Of a stretch of DNA of 64,000 nucleotides, positions 1 to 8,157 are shown piece by piece. A program made the position numbers and the translations under genes. Origin of the DNA: Arthrobacter rhizophilus (lineage in GTDB: Bacteria; Actinomycetota; Actinomycetes; Actinomycetales; Micrococcaceae); the NCBI RefSeq assembly GCF_026241105.1, contig NZ_JAPFFT010000022.1, forward strand, positions 1-64,000. Reading direction: 5' to 3'. Below the pieces are notes generated by a model that did no database searches, was not told the DNA's origin, and saw only the letters and a list, made by a program, of their open reading frames with translations. Position 1 is the first letter of the stretch. Each line of letters begins with the position of its first letter.

Positions 1-23
1 CAGAACAACCCGACCCGAAAACA

Positions 24-53
24 GCGAGATCCCCGCCACGGCGGGGATCTCGC
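24..53 (-). terminator. Rho-independent-type terminator hairpin
   Basis: Perfect 13-bp stem (24-36 pairs with 41-53) with a 4-nt loop. Read on the minus strand the stem is followed by TGTTTT, so it probably ends the transcript of the permease/deacetylase operon at 147-2620. It may also serve a gene to the left of the window. Confidence 0.7.
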
Positions 54-86
54 ACGTCACGACGGACGTAACTTCGGTCTAGGCAT

Positions 87-120
87 CATGTCCACTGCTC
101 GTGGCCAAGGCTGGACATGC
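87..120. repeat. Half copy of the GGACATG palindromic intergenic repeat
   Basis: The 34 bases here closely match the right arm of the repeat at 33283-33317 (ATGTCCACTG, then CCAAGGCTGGACATG). Only the inverted half is present. It lies just downstream of the deacetylase stop codon, the same 3'-flanking position held by the full copies at 32200-32278 and 33135-33319. Confidence 0.65.
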
Positions 121-146
121 TCCTGGGTGTTTGGTTGGATTCCGGG

Positions 147-1094
147 CTAGTTCAGGGCAGTTTCCCGCACCCGGGCAGGCTTGAAGCTGGCTCCCGCGCC
201 AGGAAAGGACGGTACCTCGATCCGGGCGTGGCTGTGGATCTCGTTGACGGTGGCCTTCGTGTGTTCGGCAATCCGTTCCATGGTTGTCACCCACATCCCG
301 TCCATCGCTTTGACCCGTTCGATCAGTTGTTCCAACGCAACTGCCTTGGACGGGCGGCCCGAGATGAACGGGTGATTGGTCAAAACGAAGCAACTGCCCT
401 GGGCGTGGTGGGCCTCGGCCTCCAGCGTCCACATCTCCAGGACCTTGGCCGGACTCTCGATGACACCGCTACCTGTCACTCCCGGGTAGAACGCGTACTG
501 TTCCCAATCATCCAGCGCCCAATCCACGGGAATCTCCACGATGTCCCGCGCATCATCCTGGGCGACTGCCATGCGGTAGGGGGCATCGCCGTCGAGCAGG
601 CTTGAATCGTAAAGGAAGCCGCGGTCCGCGAGCAGGGCCGGCGAATTCCAGTTGAGCTCCCACCAAGGTGCCCTGTATCCGACCGGCCTGACCCCGGCCA
701 CCTTCGCGAGGGCTTCGAGCCCACGGTCCAGGTAGCTGGCCTCGGTGGCGGAGTCGATTCCCTGCATGGGTTCGTGCAGGTAGCCGTGGTGGGCTACCTC
801 ATGCCCACCGTCGACGATCCGGCGGACCACGTCCGGGTAGCTCTCCGCCGTGAATCCTGGGATAAAGAAGGTTCCCTGGATCTCCTGGCGCTCGAGGATC
901 TTCAGGAGCCGCGGAACGGCGATCCTCGGCCCGTAGGACTGGTGGCTCATGAGGGACATGCGCCGCGTGCTCGATGAATCGTGGGCGATGGTGCAGGATT
1001 CGGCATCTACGTCGAACGTAAAGGACGCTGCGGCCTTGAAACCTTCGGGCCAAGCGATCGGGTGTGCCTCGTCAGGAAAAGAATTGGCGGTCAT
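147..1094 (-). CDS. NodB-fold polysaccharide deacetylase/PuuE-like hydrolase
   Basis: 315 aa cytosolic protein of the carbohydrate esterase 4 (NodB) fold. Motif 1 is FTFDVDAES, with the paired aspartates at 28 and 30; the metal-binding HxxxH is H103-H107 within HEVAHHGYLHEP; the next conserved block is GYRAPWWELN near residue 139. There is no signal peptide, which argues against cell-wall polysaccharide and for a small-molecule hydrolase such as PuuE-type allantoinase or another cyclic-amide hydrolase. It starts 11 nt after the NCS1 permease stop, with AAAGGAAA as ribosome site, so the two are cotranscribed. Substrate is inferred only: a ureide, hydantoin or related ring. Peptidoglycan or chitooligosaccharide deacetylase is the alternative. 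Confidence 0.75.
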   Translation of the reverse strand: MTANSFPDEAHPIAWPEGFKAAASFTFDVDAESCTIAHDSSSTRRMSLMSHQSYGPRIAVPRLLKILERQEIQGTFFIPGFTAESYPDVVRRIVDGGHEVAHHGYLHEPMQGIDSATEASYLDRGLEALAKVAGVRPVGYRAPWWELNWNSPALLADRGFLYDSSLLDGDAPYRMAVAQDDARDIVEIPVDWALDDWEQYAFYPGVTGSGVIESPAKVLEMWTLEAEAHHAQGSCFVLTNHPFISGRPSKAVALEQLIERVKAMDGMWVTTMERIAEHTKATVNEIHSHARIEVPSFPGAGASFKPARVRETALN

Positions 1095-1105
1095 CGGGTT
1101 TCCTT

Positions 1106-2620
1106 TCAGTCGTTGACCAGATCGGCGACGGCGTCTTCCGCAAGCGGCTGCGACGTCGAAGCCGCGGAGGAAGGCAGCGGAAGATAGCGGGCATGCACCC
1201 GTGGGCCCAGTGCGCCGTAGACAGCCGCGGCAACAAGTCCTCCTGCCAACCAGGACAGGTCAATCCCGCCCATGGCTGTGGCGATGGGGCCTTGCATGAT
1301 CGGCAGCACACCGTACATGAACAGCCAGGTGGCAAAGATGCCCACCAAGAGTGCGGTGATGCCGGCCCAGTTGAAAGCCGGTAGCCGACGGGTGCCCACG
1401 GGGTCGAAGAGCCGGCCGACACCCGCCGGATTGCGCTTGTCCACCCAGAAGTAGTGCACCAGCATGATGCCTCCCCACGCGGCCACCCACGCCACAAGCC
1501 CACCGAGCCAGGTGCTCAGCGTTGAGGCGAAGTCCTCCTGGAGGATGAAGAACACGACGCCTACCAAGGCCAGGAACCCGACGAAGATGTTCAAGGAACG
1601 TCGTTTGGCTTTGATGTCCAAGGCTTGGGCGGCCACCGAGAAGGTGTAGATGTTCAGGATGTTCGTTGCGATGGGACCATGCAGCACCAGGAAGAGCACC
1701 GGGATGGCAAGGACGCCGAAGTTGTCGACAATGAGGTGGCCGGGGTCCGCCGTACCGCTCTTCGTTGCCAGGCTGGCGCCAAGGATCCCTAACCACACCA
1801 CCGGCAGGAATTGGCCGAATACCGAGGCCAGGTACACCTTCCGCTTCGGAACAGACGTGCTGACGAATCGTGAATAGTCGGCTGCGTAGGTGAACCAGGT
1901 GATGCCCCAGCCGATGCCGATGACTGTCATCACGGTGGTCATGGCCGCGATCCGCTCGCCGCCTTCTAGGACGGCCCCGGGCGGACCCGCGTAGCCCCAA
2001 TCGATGTTCATGCCGAACCACGCCACGGCGGACATGGCGATCAGCACCACGATGGTGGGCGGGACGGTCCACTTTTCGAAGGCCGCAATGGCCTTGTAGC
2101 CGAACCAAGCGATGATGACCTGGGCGGCCATGATCAGGAAGGCCACCAGGATCTTGGGGCCCACATTCGGCTGCTCCGGGTCGACCAGGCCGAGCTTGCC
2201 GAGTAGCGCCATCACCAGATCCAGGATGATCCAGGTGTTGACTGCGCACCAACCGATTCCGAGGAGAGCCTGGATGGCGCTCGGGAGGTAGTTGCCGCGG
2301 CGGCCGAAGACTGCCCTGGCAAGGACCATGCCGGTGGCGCCGGTTCGTTGCCCCAAAAGGACAAACAGGCCGAAGAGCGCCATGCCGATCAGGTTTCCCA
2401 ACACCAGGACAATGACGGTGTCGGCAAACCCCAGTCCGAGCTGGACGCCGAGGGCCCCAAGGACCCAGTTGATGGGGGCAAGGTTTGCGCCTGCCCAGAT
2501 CCAGAATTGGCCCGCCACGCTGCGGGTACGCGCTGATTCGGGAATGGACTGTAGGTTCTGCTCTACGTCGGTCTGCGCCGTTGCAGCCCCTGGCGTCGCA
2601 GTGGATAAGTTCTCATGCAT
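1106..2620 (-). CDS. NCS1 family cytosine/purine/hydantoin-type permease
   Basis: About 504 aa integral membrane protein with roughly 12 hydrophobic segments. The ARAVFGRRG block and the following IGW are typical of nucleobase:cation symporter-1 (CodB, allantoin and hydantoin permeases). The ATG at 2620 is chosen over an upstream TTG because GGAGG lies 7-8 nt before it. It is the first gene of an operon with the NodB-fold hydrolase and is divergent from a PucR-type regulator, which points to import of a purine-, pyrimidine- or hydantoin-like ring. Exact substrate cannot be read from sequence. Its closeness to the sarcosine genes makes a sarcosine-yielding ring such as creatinine or N-methylhydantoin conceivable, but that is inference. 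Confidence 0.85.
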   Translation of the reverse strand: MHENLSTATPGAATAQTDVEQNLQSIPESARTRSVAGQFWIWAGANLAPINWVLGALGVQLGLGFADTVIVLVLGNLIGMALFGLFVLLGQRTGATGMVLARAVFGRRGNYLPSAIQALLGIGWCAVNTWIILDLVMALLGKLGLVDPEQPNVGPKILVAFLIMAAQVIIAWFGYKAIAAFEKWTVPPTIVVLIAMSAVAWFGMNIDWGYAGPPGAVLEGGERIAAMTTVMTVIGIGWGITWFTYAADYSRFVSTSVPKRKVYLASVFGQFLPVVWLGILGASLATKSGTADPGHLIVDNFGVLAIPVLFLVLHGPIATNILNIYTFSVAAQALDIKAKRRSLNIFVGFLALVGVVFFILQEDFASTLSTWLGGLVAWVAAWGGIMLVHYFWVDKRNPAGVGRLFDPVGTRRLPAFNWAGITALLVGIFATWLFMYGVLPIMQGPIATAMGGIDLSWLAGGLVAAAVYGALGPRVHARYLPLPSSAASTSQPLAEDAVADLVND

Positions 2621-2684
2621 TGGGGGAGCCTCCGTGTGTGAATGGGACTTCTTCAATGTATGTGCCCCACATCACAGCAACAAG

Positions 2685-2697
2685 ATACGATGTGTAT
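2685..2697. promoter_or_regulatory. Candidate operator between permease and PucR regulator
   Basis: Short inverted repeat ATAC-N5-GTAT in the 108-bp divergent region between the permease and the pucR-like gene. The region is A+T-richer than its surroundings and must carry both promoters. No clear -35/-10 pair was assigned. Confidence 0.35.
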
Positions 2698-2728
2698 GAT
2701 AGTTCTCCACAATTAGTTACGGAGTGTC

Positions 2729-4222
2729 ATGTCACTACTCCTTGCCGATGCTTTTGAGCACCACAGCCTCAAAGCCGCCGAACCGATCCAGCGGACCGAC
2801 GTGCCTGAGGCCCTGTCACGGCAACTCCGCTGGGTCCACTCGAGCGAAGTGCTGGACATCGCTCCCCTACTGCGGGGTGGAGAGCTACTTCTGACCGGCG
2901 GACAGGCTCTCGCCACCGCCTCGGACGAGCGGCGCGTGGACTACGTCCGCCAGCTGGCGGCCCGCGGCGTCACGGCATTAGCCATCGAAACGGGTCCGCT
3001 CCTGCCCGCCATACCGGCGTCCATGCTCGACGCCGGCCAAGACGCCGGACTGCCGGTCATCGAGTTGCGCAAAGTGGTCCCGTTCGTGGGCATTATGCAA
3101 GCCATCAACTCGCTTCTCGTCAGCGAATCCGTTGCGCAATTGCAATTCGGAGACGAAACGAGCCATGCCATGGCGGCCGAACTGGCGCACGGAGGCGGGC
3201 TGGACCAGCTCCTCTACGTGCTGGCGAGCCGGACGGGTGCCAGCGCCAGGCTCGTTTCGCCGTCGGGCATCACTTTGGGAAGCGCAACGGCCGCTGCCGA
3301 GACCGGTCCCGGCAATGTCACCACTGTCGATGTGCCTGTCCGGGGCGTGCTGGCCGCCCGCCTGGAATTGGAAGTGCCCGACGACGGCGACACCAACCTC
3401 GCCCGGGTGGCCGGCGAGCGGTGCGTCGATATCCTCGGATTGGCGTTGCTGCAACGCATGCCGCCCGGACTCAAGGAGCTCGCCGGCATAGAACTCATGC
3501 GGGCCGTCAGTTCGGGTACCCAGTCTTGGCGCCTCCAGCAGCTGGGACCAGCCTCAGGGTTTCCCTCCAGCAGTCCGGTAGTCGCCGTCGCGGTGCGTTC
3601 CCCAGCGGCGGGACAGCTCCGGACACAGCTGGACAACATCCTGCAGGCCTCGTTTCCGCAAAGTGCCAGTTATGCGGACAACGCCGAGTTGATCGCGCTG
3701 GCAGCCTTCCCCCCAGGCGCGGCGATGGCTTCGCGGATGACGCTCATGCAGGCCCTTCAGGCCCTGGAGGTCCCGGACGGCTCAGCCATAGCGGTGGGTC
3801 CGTTGGCACAGGGAATCGGAGAGGCTCCGTGGTCGCTGGCGGAGGCACGGCTGACGCTCGAGTTCACCCCACGCGCGGGAACCGGGTTGGGAGGCGGGAA
3901 CGGTGTGCTTGATGCCGAAGACTTCGCCGTCGAGCGCTTGGCGGAAGGAAGCCTGGACCGGGCCACCCGGGAAAGATTCGTGCAGCGGCAGCTTGGCGCC
4001 GTCGTCGAGCATGATGCGCAGCGGCGCTCGGACCTGATGCGGACATTGGCGGTGTGGCTTGATACCGGATGTAATACGGCACAGGCGGCACGGGAACTGC
4101 ACCTGGAACGGCAGTCGATGCACCACAGGCTCCAGCGGATTTTCGAGTTGTGCGGCGGAGACCCGCGTGGCACGGGACGGCTGGCGGCCCTTCATCTGGC
4201 AGCCCGTTTGGCCCGGCTTTAG
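2729..4222 (+). CDS. PucR family transcriptional regulator
   Basis: 497 aa. The N-terminal 120 residues resemble the PucR sensory domain (VLDIAPLLRGGELLLTGGQAL), the middle is a GGDEF-like linker region, and the C-terminal 60 residues form the HTH_30 domain typical of PucR/CdaR (LAVWLDTGCNTAQAARELHL then RLQRIFEL). GGAG at 2721-2724 precedes the ATG. It is divergent from the NCS1 permease/hydrolase operon, so local control of that operon by the imported compound is the natural reading. Members of this family regulate purine, allantoin, glycerate, GABA and proline catabolism, so the effector is unknown. Confidence 0.85.
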   Translation: MSLLLADAFEHHSLKAAEPIQRTDVPEALSRQLRWVHSSEVLDIAPLLRGGELLLTGGQALATASDERRVDYVRQLAARGVTALAIETGPLLPAIPASMLDAGQDAGLPVIELRKVVPFVGIMQAINSLLVSESVAQLQFGDETSHAMAAELAHGGGLDQLLYVLASRTGASARLVSPSGITLGSATAAAETGPGNVTTVDVPVRGVLAARLELEVPDDGDTNLARVAGERCVDILGLALLQRMPPGLKELAGIELMRAVSSGTQSWRLQQLGPASGFPSSSPVVAVAVRSPAAGQLRTQLDNILQASFPQSASYADNAELIALAAFPPGAAMASRMTLMQALQALEVPDGSAIAVGPLAQGIGEAPWSLAEARLTLEFTPRAGTGLGGGNGVLDAEDFAVERLAEGSLDRATRERFVQRQLGAVVEHDAQRRSDLMRTLAVWLDTGCNTAQAARELHLERQSMHHRLQRIFELCGGDPRGTGRLAALHLAARLARL

Positions 4223-4308
4223 GCGTCGAAATCGTTCCACGATCTCAAGGCGGGATGGCCTGAATTTAGGCTAGGAGTAGGGTGGAATTTGGACGATAGG
4301 AGCATTAC

Positions 4309-5088
4309 ATGAAGAAAATCCTCATGGTATTGACCAGCGTTTCCGAGATCGGCGATACGGGAAAGAAGACCGGCTACAACGTAGCCGAGGCTGCACATCC
4401 TTGGAAGGTCTTCAAGGATTCCGGGCACTTTGTCGACTTCGCGTCCATCCAGGGCGGCCAGCCCCCGCACGACGAGGTGGACTCGAAAGATCCCATTCAG
4501 GTTGCCTTCACCGAGGACGAGGCCACACGCGCCGGTCTCTACAACACTGCCCGCGTCGACGTCGTTGATCCCGGCCAGTACGACGCCGTCTTCCTCGTGG
4601 GAGGCCACGGCGCCATGTGGGACTTCCCGGACAGCGAAGGCTTGCAGAACCTGGTGGCCAGCGTCTACGACGCCGGCGGTGTGGTCGGCGCGGTCTGCCA
4701 CGGACCGGCGGGCTTGGTGAACGTGGACCTGGCCGACGGGTTCCGGCTGGTCGGGGGCCGGGAGGTGGCCGCCTTCACCAACGACGAGGAGGTTGCCGCA
4801 GGGATGGACAAGGTCATCCCGTTCTTCTTGGCAGACCGGCTTAAGGAACAGGGCGCGATCCACGTCTTCGCTGACGTCTTCGCGGAGAAGGTCGCGGTCG
4901 CCGAACGGTTGGTGACCGGCCAGAACCCGGCCTCCGCGGCCGGCGTGGCCAAGGAGATGGAGAAGCTCCTCGCGGAGGTCATCCACCAGGAAAAGGCCGA
5001 GGAACTGCACGAGGCGGAGGCCCTGCGTGCAGAGAAGGACGCCAAGAAGGACGCCAAGAAGGCGGCTGCGGCCGGCACTGACCACTAA
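4309..5088 (+). CDS. DJ-1/PfpI family protein (Hsp31-like)
   Basis: 259 aa, class I glutamine-amidotransferase-like fold. The nucleophile elbow is GAVCHGPAGL with Cys130-His131, and Glu27 in TGYNVAEAAHPW is the likely third catalytic residue, as in the Hsp31/glyoxalase III branch that turns methylglyoxal into lactate or repairs glycated groups. The last 40 residues are a Lys/Glu/Ala-rich helix (EKDAKKDAKKAAAA) that extends past the usual ~225 aa family length. It is a single-gene unit ending in two strong hairpins and convergent with purU. A glyoxalase or chaperone role is family knowledge, not shown here. Confidence 0.8.
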   Translation: MKKILMVLTSVSEIGDTGKKTGYNVAEAAHPWKVFKDSGHFVDFASIQGGQPPHDEVDSKDPIQVAFTEDEATRAGLYNTARVDVVDPGQYDAVFLVGGHGAMWDFPDSEGLQNLVASVYDAGGVVGAVCHGPAGLVNVDLADGFRLVGGREVAAFTNDEEVAAGMDKVIPFFLADRLKEQGAIHVFADVFAEKVAVAERLVTGQNPASAAGVAKEMEKLLAEVIHQEKAEELHEAEALRAEKDAKKDAKKAAAAGTDH

Positions 5089-5111
5089 AGCCCGCAGCGC
5101 ACCGAAAACCG

Positions 5112-5139
5112 GCGGCCGCCCCTACGACGGGGCGGCCGC
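5112..5139. terminator. G+C-rich hairpin downstream of DJ-1 gene
   Basis: Perfect 11-bp stem (5112-5122 with 5129-5139), loop TACGAC, 24 nt after the DJ-1 family stop codon. There is no U-run. It is the first of two adjacent hairpins between convergent genes. Confidence 0.6.
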
Positions 5140-5148
5140 GGCGGCGCC

Positions 5149-5178
5149 TGAACGGCCCACCCGTTGGTGGGCCGTTCA
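5149..5178. terminator. purU: Hairpin between convergent DJ-1 gene and purU
   Basis: Perfect 13-bp stem (5149-5161 with 5166-5178), loop CGTT. It lies 24 nt beyond the purU stop codon on the minus strand and probably ends the seven-gene sarcosine operon, and also backs up the terminator of the opposing gene. Confidence 0.7.
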
Positions 5179-5207
5179 AACCTACTTGGGCCGTTCAATC
5201 CCTACTT
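5169..5207. repeat. 19/20-bp tandem duplication over the purU stop codon
   Basis: Two adjacent copies, 5169-5187 and 5188-5207, both begin GGGCCGTTCAA and end CCTACTT. The inner copy carries the purU stop codon (5202-5204) and the outer copy a duplicate of it beyond the gene. The duplication merges into the 5149-5178 hairpin. Confidence 0.75.
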
Positions 5208-6110
5208 GAGCACCACGGTCCTGCTGCCTTGCAGGATCACCCGGCCTTCGCAGTGCCAGCGCACAGCGTTGCTGAGTGCTTTGCACTCGGTGTCGCGACC
5301 TGCCGCGACCAGGTCATCCGGACCAAAGGTGTGGTCCACTTCCACCACTTGCTGGGCGATGATCGGCCCCTCGTCCAACTCACCGTTGACGTAGTGCGCG
5401 GTGGCACCCACGGTCTTGACGCCTCGCGCGTACGCCTGGTGGTAGGGCTTCGCGCCTTTGAAGCTGGGCAGGAACGAATGGTGGATGTTGATGGCTCGGC
5501 CGTCGAGCCTGCGGGCAAGATCGTCGCTGAGGACCTGCATGTAGCGCGCGAGGACCACCAGTTCGACGTCCAGGCGATCGATCAGATCGAGGAGTTGTCC
5601 CTCGGCCGCCGCCTTGGTGTCCGCGGTGACGGGTACGTGGAAGAACGGAATGCCATGCCATTCGACGGTCCGCCTGTGGTCCGGGTGGTTGGAGACCACC
5701 CCGACAATGTCGATGGGCAGTTCCCCGATGCGCGCCCGGAACAGGAGGTCGTTGAGGCAGTGCTCGAACTTGGAGACCATGATCAGCACGCGCCGTTTGG
5801 CCCCGTGGCGTTGCAGCTCCCAGCGCATGCCGAACTTTTCGGCAACAGGCGCGAAGGATTCCCTCAGCGAGTCAATCGTTGACTGGTCCCCGTCCGATGC
5901 GAAGTGGATCCGCATGAAGAAGTGGTGATCCAGCTGGGAGTCGAATTGCTTGTTGTCGATGATGTCGCAGCCGTGTTCCAGGAGGAAGCCCGAGACAGCG
6001 TGCACGATCCCCCGCGTTTCCGGGCAATCGAGCGTCAGGACATGCTCAACGGTGGTAGCCGGCAGCGCCGCTTCACGTTGCGGGGTGGGTTCATTCTGTG
6101 TGACAGTCAT
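5202..6110 (-). CDS. purU: Formyltetrahydrofolate deformylase PurU
   Basis: 302 aa. Hydrolyses 10-formyl-THF to formate and THF. An N-terminal ACT domain (about 20-95) is followed by a formyltransferase-type domain with the catalytic Asn and His in INIHHSFLPSFKG and the Asp in NGELDEGPII. ATG 6110 is preferred to an upstream GTG because GGAG lies 8 nt before it; the gene then starts 2 nt after the sdaA stop. As the last gene of the sarcosine operon it would return one-carbon units produced by demethylation, after oxidation to formyl-THF, to free THF. This gene pairing with soxBDAG is well known in actinobacteria and proteobacteria. Confidence 0.95.
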   Translation of the reverse strand: MTVTQNEPTPQREAALPATTVEHVLTLDCPETRGIVHAVSGFLLEHGCDIIDNKQFDSQLDHHFFMRIHFASDGDQSTIDSLRESFAPVAEKFGMRWELQRHGAKRRVLIMVSKFEHCLNDLLFRARIGELPIDIVGVVSNHPDHRRTVEWHGIPFFHVPVTADTKAAAEGQLLDLIDRLDVELVVLARYMQVLSDDLARRLDGRAINIHHSFLPSFKGAKPYHQAYARGVKTVGATAHYVNGELDEGPIIAQQVVEVDHTFGPDDLVAAGRDTECKALSNAVRWHCEGRVILQGSRTVVLK

Positions 6111-6112
6111 GG

Positions 6113-7504
6113 CTAGCACTCCACTACGTTGACGGCGAGGCCTCCGCGGGAGGTCTCCTTGTACTTGCTTTTCATGTCCGCTCCTGTCTCTCGCATGGTT
6201 TTGATGGCTTTATCAAGGGATACTTTGTGGCTGCCGTCGCCGTGCAGGGCAAGGCGGGCGGCGTTGATGGCCTTCACGCTGGCGATGGCATTGCGTTCGA
6301 TGCACGGAATCTGCACCAGCCCGCCTACGGGATCGCACGTGAGGCCGAGATTGTGTTCAATACCCACTTCTGCGGCATTCTCCACTTGCTCGGGGGTACC
6401 CCCGAGCACTTCGCACAGGCCTGCGGCTGCCATCGAACAGGCAGAGCCCACCTCGCCCTGGCATCCGACTTCGGCTCCGGAAATGGACGCGTTGATTTTG
6501 AACAGTATCCCGACGGCGGCCGCCGCGAGCAGGAAGCGGACCACGCCGTCGTCGTCGGCTCCGTGCACGAACTTCGCGTAGTAGTGCAGCACCGCCGGCA
6601 CAATGCCGGCCGCTCCGTTGGTGGGCGCCGTGACAATGCGGCCGCCTGCAGCGTTTTCCTCGTTCACGGCCAGCGCGAACAGGTTCACCCATTCCATGGC
6701 AAGCAGCGGATCTGCCGAGCTTGAACCTTGCAATCCGGCGTCCGTGGCGGCAAGCGTCTTGAACAACGACGGCGCCCGTCGCCTGACGTTCAAGCCTCCC
6801 GGCAGGATTCCTTCCGCAGCGCAGCCGTTGACCACGCATTCGCGCATGACCGCCCAGATCTGCAGCAGGCGCTCGCGAAGTTCCGCCTCGCTGCGCCATA
6901 CGAGCTCGTTGGCGAGCATGACATCGGAAATGGACATGTCCTCCCGTGCACAGATGGCGAGCAGTTCGTCCGCCGTCGTGAAGGAATGAGGCAGCACGGT
7001 GCTGTCAGCGACTACTTTGTCGTTTCCGGACGCATCACCGTCCACCACGAAACCGCCGCCGATCGAGTAGTAACTGCGTTCGCGCAGCACTTCCCCGGTG
7101 TAGTCGAAGGCCCTGAAGGTCATGCCGTTGGGGTGGGCCGGCAGGGACTTGCGTCGGTGCAGGACCACGTCTTCGTCCCAGTTGAAGTCCACGCGGTGGT
7201 GTCCGCCGATCCTCAATTCAGCATCAAGGGCGGCGGCCGCTACCTGGTCGTCGGCAGTGGTTGTGTCCACCGTCTCCGGCGCCTGGCCCTGGAGTCCCAA
7301 AACCACGGCCTTGTCCGAGCCGTGGCCGCGGCCGGTGGCGCCCAGCGAGCCGAAAAGCTCTGCCTGGACGCGCACCGTTGCCGCGAGTTGCCCGGAGGAT
7401 TCCAGGCCGTCGGTGAACTGCTTTGCCGCCCGCATCGGGCCGACCGTGTGCGAAGACGACGGCCCGATGCCAATGGAAAACAGGTCAAGCACGCTCAGTG
7501 CCAT
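6113..7504 (-). CDS. sdaA: L-serine ammonia-lyase, single-chain (SdaA)
   Basis: 463 aa iron-sulfur serine dehydratase; L-serine to pyruvate and ammonia. The N-terminal beta domain starts FSIGIGPSSSHTVGP; the C-terminal alpha domain holds the cluster cysteines in GCQGEVGSACSM, LTCDPVGGL and IPCIERN. Full length for the one-chain form. Its ATG overlaps the soxG stop by one base (TGATG), so translation is coupled. It completes the route sarcosine to glycine to serine to pyruvate coded by this operon. Confidence 0.95.
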   Translation of the reverse strand: MALSVLDLFSIGIGPSSSHTVGPMRAAKQFTDGLESSGQLAATVRVQAELFGSLGATGRGHGSDKAVVLGLQGQAPETVDTTTADDQVAAAALDAELRIGGHHRVDFNWDEDVVLHRRKSLPAHPNGMTFRAFDYTGEVLRERSYYSIGGGFVVDGDASGNDKVVADSTVLPHSFTTADELLAICAREDMSISDVMLANELVWRSEAELRERLLQIWAVMRECVVNGCAAEGILPGGLNVRRRAPSLFKTLAATDAGLQGSSSADPLLAMEWVNLFALAVNEENAAGGRIVTAPTNGAAGIVPAVLHYYAKFVHGADDDGVVRFLLAAAAVGILFKINASISGAEVGCQGEVGSACSMAAAGLCEVLGGTPEQVENAAEVGIEHNLGLTCDPVGGLVQIPCIERNAIASVKAINAARLALHGDGSHKVSLDKAIKTMRETGADMKSKYKETSRGGLAVNVVEC

Positions 7505-8157
7505 CAGGGGACCTCAGGAGAGGCGAATTCCCTCATGCCGTCGAGCAGCCAGCGGCCCAGGAAGTCGGCGAACGAGGCCCGCGGGAAGATCCGGAAGCTC
7601 TCCTCGCCGGTCTTCAGCAGCATCGCCGGGATGTTGCCGATTTCCGTGGCCAGGGCCGTTCCAGCGCGGAATGCGCGGGGGTGCAGGTCCAGCGAACAAC
7701 CCTTTTCAAGGACGTCCCGGGCGCGGATGCCGGAAAGCTCGAAGGTGGTGCGGTTGGCGGACAAGTCCACAACCTGGCCGGGGTCGTCGCCCAGGGCCTC
7801 AACCAGTGCCCGGATAAGGTCTCCACCCAATGAATCGTGGGCCGATTCCGGTGCGATCACCAGGAATTCTTCCGGGCCGAGCCACAGGGTGGTAGCCCTT
7901 CCACTCCCGCTGACCTCGCCGCATGCGGCCGGCAGGCCGTCGGTCACGGACGCGAGGCGGGCTCCGGCGTCGGAATCCCTCTCAACCCGGATCCCCACCA
8001 TGGTCTGGAACGGGATCTCCTTCAGTGTCACGGTTCCGGCCACGGAGCCGGACTCGAAGGTCGGTGCCAGGTGCGACGCCGGGCTGCGGCGTGCCGCACG
8101 GAGCGTCTCGGGGTTTGCGCGCTTTGCGGTTTCTGCTGGTGTTGCTGTTTCAGCCAT
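7504..8157 (-). CDS. soxG: Sarcosine oxidase gamma subunit
   Basis: 217 aa, GcvT-like small subunit of heterotetrameric sarcosine oxidase. The chosen ATG at 8157 lies inside the end of soxA (8-nt overlap) with GAAGGGA upstream; an upstream in-frame start exists but would run deeper into soxA. Conserved stretches include TTLWLGPEEFLVIAP and VVDLSANRTTFELSG. It stabilises the alpha subunit and has no catalytic residues of its own that I can point to. Confidence 0.92.
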   Translation of the reverse strand: MAETATPAETAKRANPETLRAARRSPASHLAPTFESGSVAGTVTLKEIPFQTMVGIRVERDSDAGARLASVTDGLPAACGEVSGSGRATTLWLGPEEFLVIAPESAHDSLGGDLIRALVEALGDDPGQVVDLSANRTTFELSGIRARDVLEKGCSLDLHPRAFRAGTALATEIGNIPAMLLKTGEESFRIFPRASFADFLGRWLLDGMREFASPEVP

